A stretch of DNA of 64,000 nt from Enterobacter ludwigii (GCA_900068845.1 CEFQ01000011.1:1-64000), one strand, 5' to 3'. Positions 29,616 to 38,590 are shown, counted from the first letter of the stretch. Numbers and translations: made by a program. Notes: generated from the sequence alone by a model not told the origin.

Positions 29616-30431
29616 ATGGCCATCGATCCCACCCGTTTCTGCATTAACCGTAAAATTGCGCCCCGGCTCTCGCTGGAAGCCTTCTTTCAGCTGGTTCAGC
29701 GCTTAGGATTGAGCAAGGTTGAACTGCGTAATGACATGCCGAGCGGCAAGGTTACCGATGATCTCAGCGTAGCGGCGCTACGCGCGCTAACAGATAAGTA
29801 CCAGATTGAAATCGTCACAATTAACGCGTTGTATCCGTTTAACCGTGCTGATGCTGCGCTGCTGGCAAAAGCCGACGCGCTGCTGAGCGAAGCGCAGGCG
29901 ATTGGCGCAAGAGCGCTGGTGATGTGTCCGCTAAATGAAGGGATTGAGATTTCGCCACAGCAGACGCTGGAAGCACTGCAGGTGCTGGCGCCGCGCTTTG
30001 AGAAGTATGGCATTCAGGGATTAGTAGAACCGCTGGGCTTCCCAGTGAGTTCGCTACGCTCAGCGGTGCAAACGCAACAGCTGATTCAGCAGGCAGGCGT
30101 ACCCTTTAAAGTGCTGCTCGATACCTTCCATCATCATCTGTATGAGAACGCCGAAAACGAGTTCCCACAGGAGATTGATATCAACCATATTGGCCTGGTG
30201 CATTTGTCTGGCGTGGAAGATACCCGCCCAACGGCGCAGCTCACCGATGAAGAGCGCATCATGCTCAGCAATCGCGATGTGCTGAACAGCGTGGCACAGG
30301 TGAAACGACTGGAGATGCTCGGCTACAAAGGCATCTATGCGTTTGAGCCGTTTTCATCGGAACTGGAGACGTGGAACACCGCAGAGATTGAGCGCCAGAT
30401 TCGCCACAGCATCGAATTGCTGCAAGCCTGA
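29616..30431 (+). CDS. iolI: Sugar phosphate isomerase/epimerase-like protein, inosose isomerase IolI type
   Basis: 271 residues, AP-endonuclease-2-type TIM barrel. Family marks: FCINRKIAPRLSLEAFFQLV near the N-terminus, KVELRNDMPSGKV, GIQGLVEPLGFPVSSLR, VLLDTFHHHLYEN (metal ligands), IGLVHLSGVED and YKGIYAFEPFSSEL. It is likely to interconvert inosose isomers so other inositol stereoisomers can enter the pathway. The precise substrate is inferred. ACAGGAG precedes the ATG, and iol-type heptamers lie in its promoter. Confidence 0.85.
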   Translation: MAIDPTRFCINRKIAPRLSLEAFFQLVQRLGLSKVELRNDMPSGKVTDDLSVAALRALTDKYQIEIVTINALYPFNRADAALLAKADALLSEAQAIGARALVMCPLNEGIEISPQQTLEALQVLAPRFEKYGIQGLVEPLGFPVSSLRSAVQTQQLIQQAGVPFKVLLDTFHHHLYENAENEFPQEIDINHIGLVHLSGVEDTRPTAQLTDEERIMLSNRDVLNSVAQVKRLEMLGYKGIYAFEPFSSELETWNTAEIERQIRHSIELLQA

Positions 30432-30478
30432 AAGAACCCTTATCTGTGTCTAAAACAAGACACTTTTTGCTAGTGTTA

Positions 30479-30502
30479 GGCCTCGGTCGGAGGCCTTTTT
30501 TT
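30479..30502 (+). terminator. Rho-independent terminator of iolI
   Basis: Arms GGCCTC/GAGGCC around GGTCG, then seven Ts. Confidence 0.88.
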
Positions 30503-30526
30503 ATCCTGCATACATCTGAATGTCCT

Positions 30527-30581
30527 GGTGCGCATAAATGCGCACCCTACGGGTTTTGTAGGGTCGCCATTCATGGCGACC
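30527..30581. repeat. REP-like family A inverted doublet between iolI and yhhS
   Basis: 30527-30550 (GGTGCGCATAAATGCGCACC then CTAC) and 30558-30581 (GTAG, GGTCGCCAT/ATGGCGACC) are head to head with 7 bases between. The two units have different stem sequences. Confidence 0.75.
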
Positions 30582-30586
30582 ACTAA

Positions 30587-31810
30587 CTACGCGTTCTCTT
30601 TAATCTCCACCACCGGATCTTCCGGCAAACGCTTGATCATGCGCAGCGTACAAAACAGCGCTAAACACACCAACAGCGCGGTAAGAAAATAGACCAGCGA
30701 CACACCCGCATAACTCATGATGAAACCGGCAATCGGTCCGGTAATCCCCAGCGACAAATCCATAAACGCGGTATAAGTCGCTAACGCGCTGCCCTGATTC
30801 TGCTGCGGCACCACTTTTACCGCCACCACGCCAATTGCCGGGAATACCAGCGAGAAGCCCGCGCCGGTAAGGAACGCACCCATTTTCGCCATCCACGGAT
30901 CAACCGAGCCGGCCACCAAAAACAGGCCAATCGCTTCAACCGCAAAGCAGATACTCGCCACACGTAATCCACCCAGCTTATTGATGGCATTGGGGAACAG
31001 CAGGCGCGTGCCGACGAACGCGGCGCTAAACATGGTCAAGGCAAAGGCTGCGCCATCCCACCCCTTGTCCTGATAAAACAGCGTGATAAAAGTCGCGATA
31101 ACGCCAAATCCGGCGGAACCCATCGCCAGAATCAGGCCAAAACCGTACACCTTGCTCAGCACCGCACGAAACGGCAGCGGCTTGGCTTTGCTGCCTTTCA
31201 CCGGCGCACGCGGTAGCGCCAGCGCAATCGCCACCAGACAAATCGCGATAATGATGCTGGAGAGCAGCAGCAAACCGCCACTGCGGAAGATCACCACGCC
31301 AAGCGGCGCACCGATTGCCATCGCGCCATAGGTCACAATGCCGTTCCACGAAATCACCCGGCCAATATGCAGCGAACCGACGCGTGCCACGCCCCACAGC
31401 GACGTGCCGGTGCCAGAGAAACTCTGCCCCACGCCCAGAATCACGCGCCCCAGACACAGCAGCACCAGGCTCAGCACGCCCTGCCCTTCACTCAACGCTG
31501 ATAACAGAATACAGATGCCGCTCAGCAAACAGCCCACCAGCCCCAGCACCACCACTTTTTTTGGCCCCCACACATCGGCATAGCGCCCGGCGTGTGGTCG
31601 GCTCAGCAGCGTGGCGATGTATTGCAGGCTGATCACCAATCCGGCCCAGAAGGCGTTGTAGCCCAATCCGTCATGGACAAAACCGGGCAGCACCGCCAGC
31701 GGCAAGCCGATGGTGAGATAGCTGGCAAAGTTGAACTTCACAATCGAGAGGATCAGTAGATTAAGGCGAAAACGGCCATGTTCAGGTGCAGCGGCGGGCA
31801 AGTCAGGCAT
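30587..31810 (-). CDS. yhhS: MFS transporter YhhS
   Basis: Inner-membrane major-facilitator protein of 407 residues and 12 predicted segments. It resembles E. coli YhhS along its length: KFNFASYLTIGLPLAVLPGFVHD, WAGLVISLQYIATLLSRPHAGRYAD, GQSFSGTGTSLWGV and GFSLVFPAIGVVAVKVVPQQNQG (in pieces). YhhS is an export-type carrier whose natural substrate is not established. In E. coli it is next to yhhT; here an ABC importer lies between the two. It is not an obvious inositol permease despite lying next to the iol genes. Confidence 0.88.
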   Translation of the reverse strand: MPDLPAAAPEHGRFRLNLLILSIVKFNFASYLTIGLPLAVLPGFVHDGLGYNAFWAGLVISLQYIATLLSRPHAGRYADVWGPKKVVVLGLVGCLLSGICILLSALSEGQGVLSLVLLCLGRVILGVGQSFSGTGTSLWGVARVGSLHIGRVISWNGIVTYGAMAIGAPLGVVIFRSGGLLLLSSIIIAICLVAIALALPRAPVKGSKAKPLPFRAVLSKVYGFGLILAMGSAGFGVIATFITLFYQDKGWDGAAFALTMFSAAFVGTRLLFPNAINKLGGLRVASICFAVEAIGLFLVAGSVDPWMAKMGAFLTGAGFSLVFPAIGVVAVKVVPQQNQGSALATYTAFMDLSLGITGPIAGFIMSYAGVSLVYFLTALLVCLALFCTLRMIKRLPEDPVVEIKENA

Positions 31811-31974
31811 GAGTGATTGCGCTCGTGGGTGACGGAATTTTTATAACAGAAGCATAACTATACGCCTTTTCATCTCTTCTGCATCAGCCGATCGCCCAGG
31901 TTTATGGTCATCATTTCGTCATATCGCCCTCGTAGACTCGCCGTCAATCAAATCCCAAAGAGGATAACAATCTG

Positions 31975-32040
31975 ATGACGCTCCTGATGACTCAGGCGCG
32001 CGTGCGTATGGCCCACTCTCTTGCGAGAGGGGGTCGATGA
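31975..32040 (+). CDS. Possible 21-codon leader ORF coupled to the ABC ATPase gene
   Basis: ATG at 31975 opens a 21-codon, Arg-rich frame (starts MTLLMTQARVRM) with AGAGGA about a dozen bases upstream. Its TGA overlaps the ATPase start as ATGA. A small hairpin (CCTGA, TGAC, TCAGG) lies within it. It may be a coupling or leader peptide, or chance. No homologue is known to me. Confidence 0.25.
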   Translation: MTLLMTQARVRMAHSLARGGR

Positions 32041-32750
32041 TGCACGCCGCGCTGCCTATTGAATTGAAAAATCTCAGATGGTCGGTAGGTAACCTGACTA
32101 TTCTGCACGATCTCTCCCTGACCATTCCCGCTGGCGAAATCCTTGCGCTGCTCGGCCCGAGCGGCTGCGGCAAAAGTACGCTGCTGAAACTGCTGGCGGG
32201 CTTGCTGCAACCCACGGATGGCGAGTTGTGGATCGGTGAACGCTGCGTGGCGTCCGCGCGCCACTGCGATGCACCAGAGAAGCGCGACCTCGGCATGGTA
32301 TTTCAGGATTACGCGCTGTGGCCGCATATGTCGGTGGCGCAAAACGTCGCCTTCCCGCTGCGCATGCGTGGCATAAAAAAAGCCGCCGCACATGAACAGG
32401 CCGATGCCGCCCTGGCGCAGGTTGGTCTGGCTGATTTTGGCGATCGCAAACCGGCGTTGCTCTCCGGCGGCCAGCAGCAGCGCGTAGCGCTGGCACGCGC
32501 GCTGGTGGCGAAACCGGCGATTCTGCTGTTTGACGAACCGCTCTCCAATCTTGACCGCGACCTGCGCGAAACCCTGGTTCACACCATGGCGGATTTGCTG
32601 CGCGCGGCGGGCATCACGGCGGTTTACGTTACGCACGATCGCGAAGAAGCCAACACCCTCGCCGACCGCATCATTCACCTGGCGCAGGGCCAGATTGTTT
32701 CCGTTACTCACCTCTCAGGGGACCACCATGCCATCTCTCAAGTCAGTTAA
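32037..32750 (+). CDS. ABC importer ATP-binding protein (Fe3+/2-aminoethylphosphonate/thiamine-type)
   Basis: 237 residues. Walker [11 protein letters not shown]-loop [12 protein letters not shown], signature [15 protein letters not shown], Walker [13 protein letters not shown] and H-loop [10 protein letters not shown] are all intact. It has no C-terminal regulatory extension. It energises the importer formed with the next two genes. Start after GAGAGGGGG; ATG 32037 or 32040 are both possible. The end overlaps the next gene by 23 bases. Confidence 0.93.
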   Translation: MMHAALPIELKNLRWSVGNLTILHDLSLTIPAGEILALLGPSGCGKSTLLKLLAGLLQPTDGELWIGERCVASARHCDAPEKRDLGMVFQDYALWPHMSVAQNVAFPLRMRGIKKAAAHEQADAALAQVGLADFGDRKPALLSGGQQQRVALARALVAKPAILLFDEPLSNLDRDLRETLVHTMADLLRAAGITAVYVTHDREEANTLADRIIHLAQGQIVSVTHLSGDHHAISQVS

Positions 32751-33699
32751 AACAGGAGCCATCAGCGCGATGATGTTGACTTCCGCCATGATGATCAACG
32801 ATGCCCAGGCGCTGACGGTGTATACCGCCGGTCCGGGCTCGCTGTCGAAAAGTCTTGCCGCTGGTTTTGAAAAACAGACCGGCATCAAAGTGAATATTTT
32901 CCAGGCCACCACCGGCAAAGTGATGGCGCGTCTGGAAGCCGAACAGGCCAATCCGCAGGCCGATGTGCTGATTTCGGCGTCGTGGGACACCGCAGAAGAT
33001 CTGCAACAGCGCGGCTGGCTATTGCCGTTCAACAGCGCCAGTGCGGAGAAGGTGCCAGATCAGTTCAAAACCGCCCACTATGTCGCGCAGGGTATTTCTG
33101 CGCTCGGCATCGTGTGGAATACGCAAAGCAACACGCCAGAACCGAAAACCTGGCAGGATCTCACCGCCCCCGCCTTTAAAGACAACGTCACCACGCCGGA
33201 TCCGGCACTCTCCGGGGCGTCACTCGATCTGCTGATTGGCCTGCAAAATAGCGAAGGCGAAAAAGCCTGGCAGCTGTTTGACCAGCTGAAAGCCAACGGC
33301 ATGGTGATGAGCGGCCCGAATGCTCAGGCGGTGACGCCGGTGCTGCAAGGTGCGAAGGCCGCGGTGTTTGGCGCAGTTGATTACGTTACCTACAACAACA
33401 TCGCGCAGGGCGAGAGCGTGAAGGTGATTTTCCCGGAGAACGGCACCGTGGTTGCGCCGCGTCCGATGATGATCCTGAAAAGCAGCCAGCACGCAGATGA
33501 TGCAAAGAAATTCGTGGATTACGTGCTGTCAGATGAAGGTCAGGAGCAAGTGGCGAAAGCCTGGCTGATGCCGGCGCGTACCGATATCAACGCGCAACGT
33601 CCGCTGTTCACCGAGATTAAGCTGTTACCTACCCATCAGGACGGCAGCAGCGAACGTTCGGCGGTGCTGAAGCGCTTTGGCACACTGTTCGGGCAATAA
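32728..33699 (+). CDS. ABC importer periplasmic substrate-binding protein
   Basis: 323 residues. Signal peptide about 1-28 (hydrophobic stretch to INDAQA), then a type II binding-protein fold of the Fe3+/AEP/polyamine group: LTVYTAGPGSLSKSLAAGFEKQTG, QADVLISASWDTAEDL, ALGIVWNTQ, TPDPALSGASLDLLIGL, FVDYVLSDEGQ. The ASWDT segment and lack of paired tyrosines argue against a typical ferric-binding site; ligand unknown. Start ATG 32728 after CAGGGGA; an upstream extension of the frame lies inside the ATPase gene. Confidence 0.88.
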   Translation: MPSLKSVKTGAISAMMLTSAMMINDAQALTVYTAGPGSLSKSLAAGFEKQTGIKVNIFQATTGKVMARLEAEQANPQADVLISASWDTAEDLQQRGWLLPFNSASAEKVPDQFKTAHYVAQGISALGIVWNTQSNTPEPKTWQDLTAPAFKDNVTTPDPALSGASLDLLIGLQNSEGEKAWQLFDQLKANGMVMSGPNAQAVTPVLQGAKAAVFGAVDYVTYNNIAQGESVKVIFPENGTVVAPRPMMILKSSQHADDAKKFVDYVLSDEGQEQVAKAWLMPARTDINAQRPLFTEIKLLPTHQDGSSERSAVLKRFGTLFGQ

Positions 33700-33702
33700 A
33701 CC

Positions 33703-35352
33703 ATGTCGCGTGCTCTGAACGGATTGATTCTCCTGGCGCTGTTGCTGCTGGTGGCGCTGCCGCTGCTGTTTATCATGCTGCAAGCGCTGTTTCCCCACTT
33801 CAGCGAAGGGAGCTGGCGTGATGCCCTCAGCGCGCTACCGCCGCTGTTGAACGAGCCGCAGCTGTCATCTATGTGGCTGGGCACGCTGAAAATCGGCGGC
33901 GGCGTGGCGTTGGGCAGTTTGTTGCTGGGCTTACCGCTCGGCGCACTGCGCGGCCTGTTTCGCCTGCCGGGCGCGGCGCTGTGGGATCTGCTATTCCTGA
34001 TCCCGTTTCTTACACCGCCCTATATCGTGGCGTTGTCATGGACGCTGGCGCTGCAACGCAACGGTTATGTTCAACAGCTAACCGGCATCAACTTCGATAG
34101 CCTGCTGTTTAGCAGCAGCGGCATGATTTTGGTGATGACGCTCAACATCTTCCCGGTAGTCTATTTCGCGGTTTCACGTTCGCTGCTGGCGAGCGGGCAG
34201 CGACTTGCCTGGGTGGCGCGCGTGCACGGTGCCTCGGCGTGGCGCGGCTTCTGGCACGTCACGCTGCCGCTCACCTTGCCCGCGCTGGCGGGCGGCGTGC
34301 TACTGGCGTTCACGCTGGCCATTGAGGAGTATGGCGTGCCCGCCGCGCTCGGTGCGCAGGCCAGGCTGACGCTGATGACCGTTGGCATTGAAACCAAACT
34401 CGCCGACTGGCCCATTGATCTGCCCGGCGCGGCGTCGCTCTCATTAATGTTGAGCGTGGTGGCGCTAACGGCATGGTTGCTGCAGCGCAAATTGACTGGC
34501 AGCAGCGATGTGACGGCGGTGAGCGGCAAGCCGGTGAATCAGGAACTGGCGCAGGCCGGCGGCTGGCAAACCTTGCTGTTGCTGCCCTTTGCGCTCACCG
34601 TGCTGCTGGCGGTGGTGCTGCCGCTGGGTGCCATGACGTTAAGCGGCCTGCTGAATACGCTTTCAGGCGGGTTACATCTCAATAATTTGACGCTGCGCCA
34701 CTTTGGCGCGCTGTTTAGCCAGCAAGGTGATGCGCTAGCGGCCTTCTCCACCAGTATTGGCCTGGCGCTCGGTGCGGCGCTACTGACCGGCGCGCTGGGC
34801 TTTCTTATTGCCTGGCGCGTGTCGGAAGGGAAAACCCGTTTGCTGGCGATGATGGACGGCTTATCACTGCTGCCTGCGGCAATGCCGGGCGTGGTGATCG
34901 GCGTGGGGTTGATTCTGCTGTGGAATCGCGGCTTTTGGCCGATTTCGCCGTATAACACCCTCTGGATTCTGCTGCTCTCTTACAGCTGTTTGCTGCTGCC
35001 GTGGCCGGTGCGCTATGTCAGTAGCGCATTACGCCAACTGGCACCCACGCTGGAACCGGCCGCGCGCGTTCACGGCGCATCACGTTTGCAGGCGCTGCGC
35101 CTGATTGTGCTGCCGCTGGTGGCACCCAGTTTGTTGGCGGCAATGATGATGGTGTTTGCCGTGGCATCCCGCGAACTGGTGACCTCGCTGCTGCTGGCAC
35201 CGGCGGGCACGCAAACCGTGGCGATCTTCATCTGGCGGCAGTTCGAACAGGGATCTGTAGGACAAGGCATGGCGATGGCGACGGTGACGCTGCTCGCCAG
35301 CTTGAGTTTGATGTTAGCGGCGACCACGCTGATGCGGCGCCATGCGAAATAG
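33703..35352 (+). CDS. ABC importer permease, two fused membrane domains
   Basis: 549 residues, about 12 membrane segments in two BPD_transp_1 halves (about 1-260 and 285-549). Each half has an EAA-type loop, AWVARVHGASAWRGFWHVTLPL and LEPAARVHGASRLQALRLIVLPL (in pieces), which dock on the ATPase. This is the fused-permease form of ferric or 2-aminoethylphosphonate importers. Starts 4 bases after the binding-protein gene. The three genes form one operon. Confidence 0.92.
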   Translation: MSRALNGLILLALLLLVALPLLFIMLQALFPHFSEGSWRDALSALPPLLNEPQLSSMWLGTLKIGGGVALGSLLLGLPLGALRGLFRLPGAALWDLLFLIPFLTPPYIVALSWTLALQRNGYVQQLTGINFDSLLFSSSGMILVMTLNIFPVVYFAVSRSLLASGQRLAWVARVHGASAWRGFWHVTLPLTLPALAGGVLLAFTLAIEEYGVPAALGAQARLTLMTVGIETKLADWPIDLPGAASLSLMLSVVALTAWLLQRKLTGSSDVTAVSGKPVNQELAQAGGWQTLLLLPFALTVLLAVVLPLGAMTLSGLLNTLSGGLHLNNLTLRHFGALFSQQGDALAAFSTSIGLALGAALLTGALGFLIAWRVSEGKTRLLAMMDGLSLLPAAMPGVVIGVGLILLWNRGFWPISPYNTLWILLLSYSCLLLPWPVRYVSSALRQLAPTLEPAARVHGASRLQALRLIVLPLVAPSLLAAMMMVFAVASRELVTSLLLAPAGTQTVAIFIWRQFEQGSVGQGMAMATVTLLASLSLMLAATTLMRRHAK

Positions 35353-35363
35353 CCAGACATACC

Positions 35364-35441
35364 GTAGCGGCGCGATTTATCGCGCATATCACAGGTGATA
35401 CCGTGCCCATCCTGGCATTGCGCAATAAATTGCGCCGCTAC
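35364..35441. repeat. REP-like family B element, long 78-bp form
   Basis: Same length, arms and core (CGTGCCCATCC) as 12099-12176. It lies between the ABC permease gene and yhhT. Confidence 0.75.
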
Positions 35442-35540
35442 GGATGATGCAGGATGTTGGTTTTTCCATTTATCTTAAAAAACATAAGGTTAATTTTCAT
35501 CAGCTACACTCTCCTGAGAAAATTTATCTCAGGAGAGAGA

Positions 35541-36587
35541 ATGAATAACCTGCTTCAGGAAAAAATTGGCCAGAACATCCTGGTAAAACTGGCGATGCTG
35601 GTGATTATTCTGGCGGGCATTCGCGCCGCCTCGGACATTCTGGTGCCTTTCCTACTGGCTAGCTTTTTAGCCATTGTGCTCAATCCGCTGGTGACGATGT
35701 TGATGCGGCGCGGCGTCAAGCGTAGTCTGGCGATCACGTTGGTGATTACGGTGATTTTCATCGTGTTACTGCTGCTGGTGGCGGTACTCGCCAGCTCGGC
35801 CAGTGACTTCAGTGATACTTACCCGCAAATTCGTACTCTGCTAGAGCAAAAACTCGCCGTGGTGCAGCATTTTGCCGGTCGTTTCCATATCAATATTTCC
35901 ACCGATGCACTGGCGGCGCGTCTCGATCCCAACGTCGTAATGAATATGGCCACTACCGTGCTGACGCAACTTTCAGGCGCGATGACCAACGTACTGCTGC
36001 TGATTCTCACCGTGGTATTTATGCTGTTTGAAGTGCGCCATCTGCCGTACAAAATGCGTAACGCGATGGTTAATCCGCAGATCCGCATCGCCGGTTTGCA
36101 CCGTGCGCTGAAAGGCGTGACGCACTATCTGGCGCTGAAAACCCTGGTCAGTTTGATCACTGGCGTGGCCGTTTGGCTGTCGCTGCTGCTGCTCGGCGTA
36201 AAGTTCGCGCTGTTCTGGGGCGTGGTGGCGTTCATCCTCAATTTCATCCCGAATATCGGGCCAATCATCGCCGGTATCCCACCGTTTATTCAGGCGCTGG
36301 TGCTGAATGATATTTACGATGCCATGTTGGTGGCGGCACTGTTCAGCGCGATTCATATGGTGTTCGGCAATATGCTGGAGCCACGATTAATGGGCCGTGG
36401 GCTGGGTTTATCAACGCTAGTGGTATTTTTGTCGTTGATTTTCTGGGGCTGGCTGCTGGGTCCGGTCGGCATGTTACTGTCGGTGCCGCTCACCAGCGTG
36501 ACCAAGATTTTGATGGAAACCACGCCGGGCGGCAGCCGGTTGGCGATTATGCTGGGTAATGGTAGGCCGGGTAAGCGGGCGCGATAA
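35541..36587 (+). CDS. yhhT: AI-2E family transporter YhhT
   Basis: 348 residues, membrane protein of the PerM/TqsA/YhhT superfamily. It closely resembles E. coli YhhT: VILAGIRAASDILVPFLLA, IVLNPLVTMLMRRGVKR, VFMLFEVRHLPYKMRNAM, IAGLHRALKGVTHYLALKTL, FILNFIPNIGPIIAGIPP, GWLLGPVGMLLSVPLTSV. Natural substrate unknown. Start ATG 35541 follows AGGAGAGAGA; the longer frame upstream is not used. Confidence 0.93.
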   Translation: MNNLLQEKIGQNILVKLAMLVIILAGIRAASDILVPFLLASFLAIVLNPLVTMLMRRGVKRSLAITLVITVIFIVLLLLVAVLASSASDFSDTYPQIRTLLEQKLAVVQHFAGRFHINISTDALAARLDPNVVMNMATTVLTQLSGAMTNVLLLILTVVFMLFEVRHLPYKMRNAMVNPQIRIAGLHRALKGVTHYLALKTLVSLITGVAVWLSLLLLGVKFALFWGVVAFILNFIPNIGPIIAGIPPFIQALVLNDIYDAMLVAALFSAIHMVFGNMLEPRLMGRGLGLSTLVVFLSLIFWGWLLGPVGMLLSVPLTSVTKILMETTPGGSRLAIMLGNGRPGKRAR

Positions 36588-36593
36588 CAACGA

Positions 36594-36617
36594 GGTCGCC
36601 ATGAATGGCGACCCTAC
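36594..36617 (-). repeat. REP-like family A singlet
   Basis: GGTCGCCATGAATGGCGACC then CTAC, in the 35-base gap between the convergent yhhT and the binding-protein gene. Confidence 0.75.
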
Positions 36618-36622
36618 GTCCA

Positions 36623-37576
36623 TTATTGCGCGGCGTTAAACACGCTGTTATCGGTTATCGCCTGCACATCGACTCTGTTTGGCAAGATGTTCAACTCGCT
36701 GAACAGGTCTGAGACCTTTTGCACCTTCGCCACATCCTCGGGCGTCACGCCGCGCACGCCGTGGGAAATACGCGCAGTGATTTGCTGCGCATCCGCCGGT
36801 TGCAGACGCGTGAGCTGCGCATACACCTCGTTGTACTGCTGCGGATGCGCCAGCGCCCACGCACGCGCTTTAGCCAAACGATGGGTGAAATCCGCAATCG
36901 CCGCGCGCCTGGCGGGATCGTCGAGCGAACTTTGCGTGGCGGTGACAAACGACAGCGCGGTTGTCAGCCCTTTGCCATCACGCAGCAGTCGCGCGCCATG
37001 CTTTTCCGCAATACCTAAATAGGGATCGAAGGTCGCCCACGCGGCAATTTGCCCGGAGTTAAACGCCGCGCTAGCGTCGGTTGGCAACACAAAACGCACT
37101 GGCACCGTATCACGCGACACTTTTGCCTCTTCCAGCGCTTCATACAGCAAGTGCTGCGAGATACTGCCCCGCGCCGACGACACCACTACCTGTTTGCCCG
37201 CCAGATCCTTCACGCTGTGAATCGGCGAATCAGCGGGCACGATCAGCCCGTTCGAACCGGCATCCCCGACGTTAGTGGCGATGATCTTCAGCGGCACACC
37301 GCCGGAAGCCGCCATCAGCACCGGCAAGTCACCGGCGTAGGAGGTATCCACCGCGCCGGCACGCTGCGCTTCAAACAGCGGCGCAGCGCCCTGGAAGTTC
37401 GCCCAGCGATAGTGATAAGGCGCATCCTTCATGACGTCCGCCGCTTCAATCAGCGAACGCAGATTGCGTGCCTGATCGCCCAACACCAACGTGGCTTTAC
37501 TCAAATCAGGCGCCGCCTGACTGCCAAACGCCACGCACAGCAGCAGCGCAGAAACTACCGGTTTTAGCCATTTCAT
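36623..37576 (-). CDS. Orphan ABC substrate-binding protein, sulfonate/nitrate/taurine type
   Basis: 317 residues. Signal peptide about 1-21 (MKWLKPVVSALLLCVAFGSQA) and an SsuA/TauA/NMT1-like fold: YHYRWANFQGAAPLFEAQRAGAVDTSYAGDLP, GLIVPADSPIHSVKDLAGKQVVVSSARGS (in pieces), AAWATFDPYLGIAEK. No permease or ATPase partner lies nearby, so it must share one encoded elsewhere or have another job. It is 11 bases after a class II aldolase gene on the same strand. The ligand may be an alkylsulfonate, but this is only family level. Confidence 0.85.
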   Translation of the reverse strand: MKWLKPVVSALLLCVAFGSQAAPDLSKATLVLGDQARNLRSLIEAADVMKDAPYHYRWANFQGAAPLFEAQRAGAVDTSYAGDLPVLMAASGGVPLKIIATNVGDAGSNGLIVPADSPIHSVKDLAGKQVVVSSARGSISQHLLYEALEEAKVSRDTVPVRFVLPTDASAAFNSGQIAAWATFDPYLGIAEKHGARLLRDGKGLTTALSFVTATQSSLDDPARRAAIADFTHRLAKARAWALAHPQQYNEVYAQLTRLQPADAQQITARISHGVRGVTPEDVAKVQKVSDLFSELNILPNRVDVQAITDNSVFNAAQ

Positions 37577-37587
37577 CGGGGAGGTTC

Positions 37588-38352
37588 TCAGAGTGCGTTG
37601 CGATTAAGCTGGCGGATGTAAGCATCCCAGTGCAGCTGATATTTGCGATGGCGAATGCTGTTATCAAACGCCTGCGCGGCTTTCTCGGAAACCGCATCGG
37701 GCAGAATGATCAGATCTGTGCCGCCGGATTGTGCTGCCAGCTGTGCCTGGCAGGCGCGTTCGAGGTAATAGAGGTTGTAGAAAGCTTCTTCGATGCTGCC
37801 GCCGCTGGTCAGCAGACCGTGATTGCGCAAGATCAGCGCGTTAAGATCGCCAAGATCAGCGACGATGCGCTGCTGTTCGTCGAGATCCAACGCGATGCCT
37901 TCGTAATCGTGATAACCCAGGCGATTATGGAAACGGGTGCTGTGTTGCGAAATCATCAGCAGGCCGTTTCTCTGCGCTGAAACGCCAATGCCCGCTGCGG
38001 TATGGGTATGCAGCACCGCATGGGCATCTGGCCGCGCACGGTGAATCGCGCTGTGAATAACAAATCCGGCAAGGTTAATCCCCAGCCCGGTTGGGTCGTC
38101 AATAATATTGCCGTCGATGTCGATTTTTACCAGCGTTTCTGGCTGGATTTCATCAAAGGTTTGCCCGAAAGCGTTGATGAGAAAGTGCGGCTGATCGCCC
38201 GGCACGCGCAGGGAAAAATGGGTGTAGATATGATCGGTCCAGCGCAGTTTCGCCGCAAGATGATAAGCCTGCGCCAGCTTGATGCGCGCCTGCCATTCGC
38301 CTTCGCTGATACGCTGCCGTAATGATGTGACATCCAGGGTTTCAGTGCTCAT
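37588..38352 (-). CDS. Class II aldolase/adducin family protein
   Basis: 254 residues. Fold of fuculose-1-phosphate aldolase and relatives: WTDHIYTHFSLRVPG, HSAIHRARPDAHAVLHTHTAAG (Zn-binding HxH), ILRNHGLLTSGGSIEEAFYNLYYLERACQAQ (third metal His, in pieces). The closest group is the adducin-like set of unknown substrate rather than AraD or FucA. ATG 38352 follows GAGGAG; a GTG two codons earlier overlaps that site. Probably co-transcribed with the binding protein. Confidence 0.88.
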   Translation of the reverse strand: MSTETLDVTSLRQRISEGEWQARIKLAQAYHLAAKLRWTDHIYTHFSLRVPGDQPHFLINAFGQTFDEIQPETLVKIDIDGNIIDDPTGLGINLAGFVIHSAIHRARPDAHAVLHTHTAAGIGVSAQRNGLLMISQHSTRFHNRLGYHDYEGIALDLDEQQRIVADLGDLNALILRNHGLLTSGGSIEEAFYNLYYLERACQAQLAAQSGGTDLIILPDAVSEKAAQAFDNSIRHRKYQLHWDAYIRQLNRNAL

Positions 38353-38590
38353 TTCCACTCCTCATTTCGGGTCAATGTGCTTACCTAACATCGTGGCATA
38401 GCGTTTTTACCGCTGGGAAATGCCAATAACGGCAAAACATTGTCAATAAACGCAAAGCGGGATGGATAATTGACCTATATCAGATGGGATAAATCTTAAA
38501 TCGTTACCATGCAGCCCCCCGTGAAAATGGTATGCTTCTGACGCCGCGATCGCAGCTGATAAGCGTCTTAAACCGACCGAGGATTGTCTG

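Noticed and set aside
30587-31810. Inositol transporter for the iol cluster
   Set aside because: Sequence follows E. coli YhhS along its length rather than sugar-porter IolT proteins, and no ATTTCAT heptamer was seen in front of it.
31811-32036. TPP or other riboswitch before the ABC importer
   Set aside because: The conserved TPP sequences (CUGAGA, ACCUGAUCUGGAUAAUACC-like) are not present; only small hairpins and a short ORF are seen.
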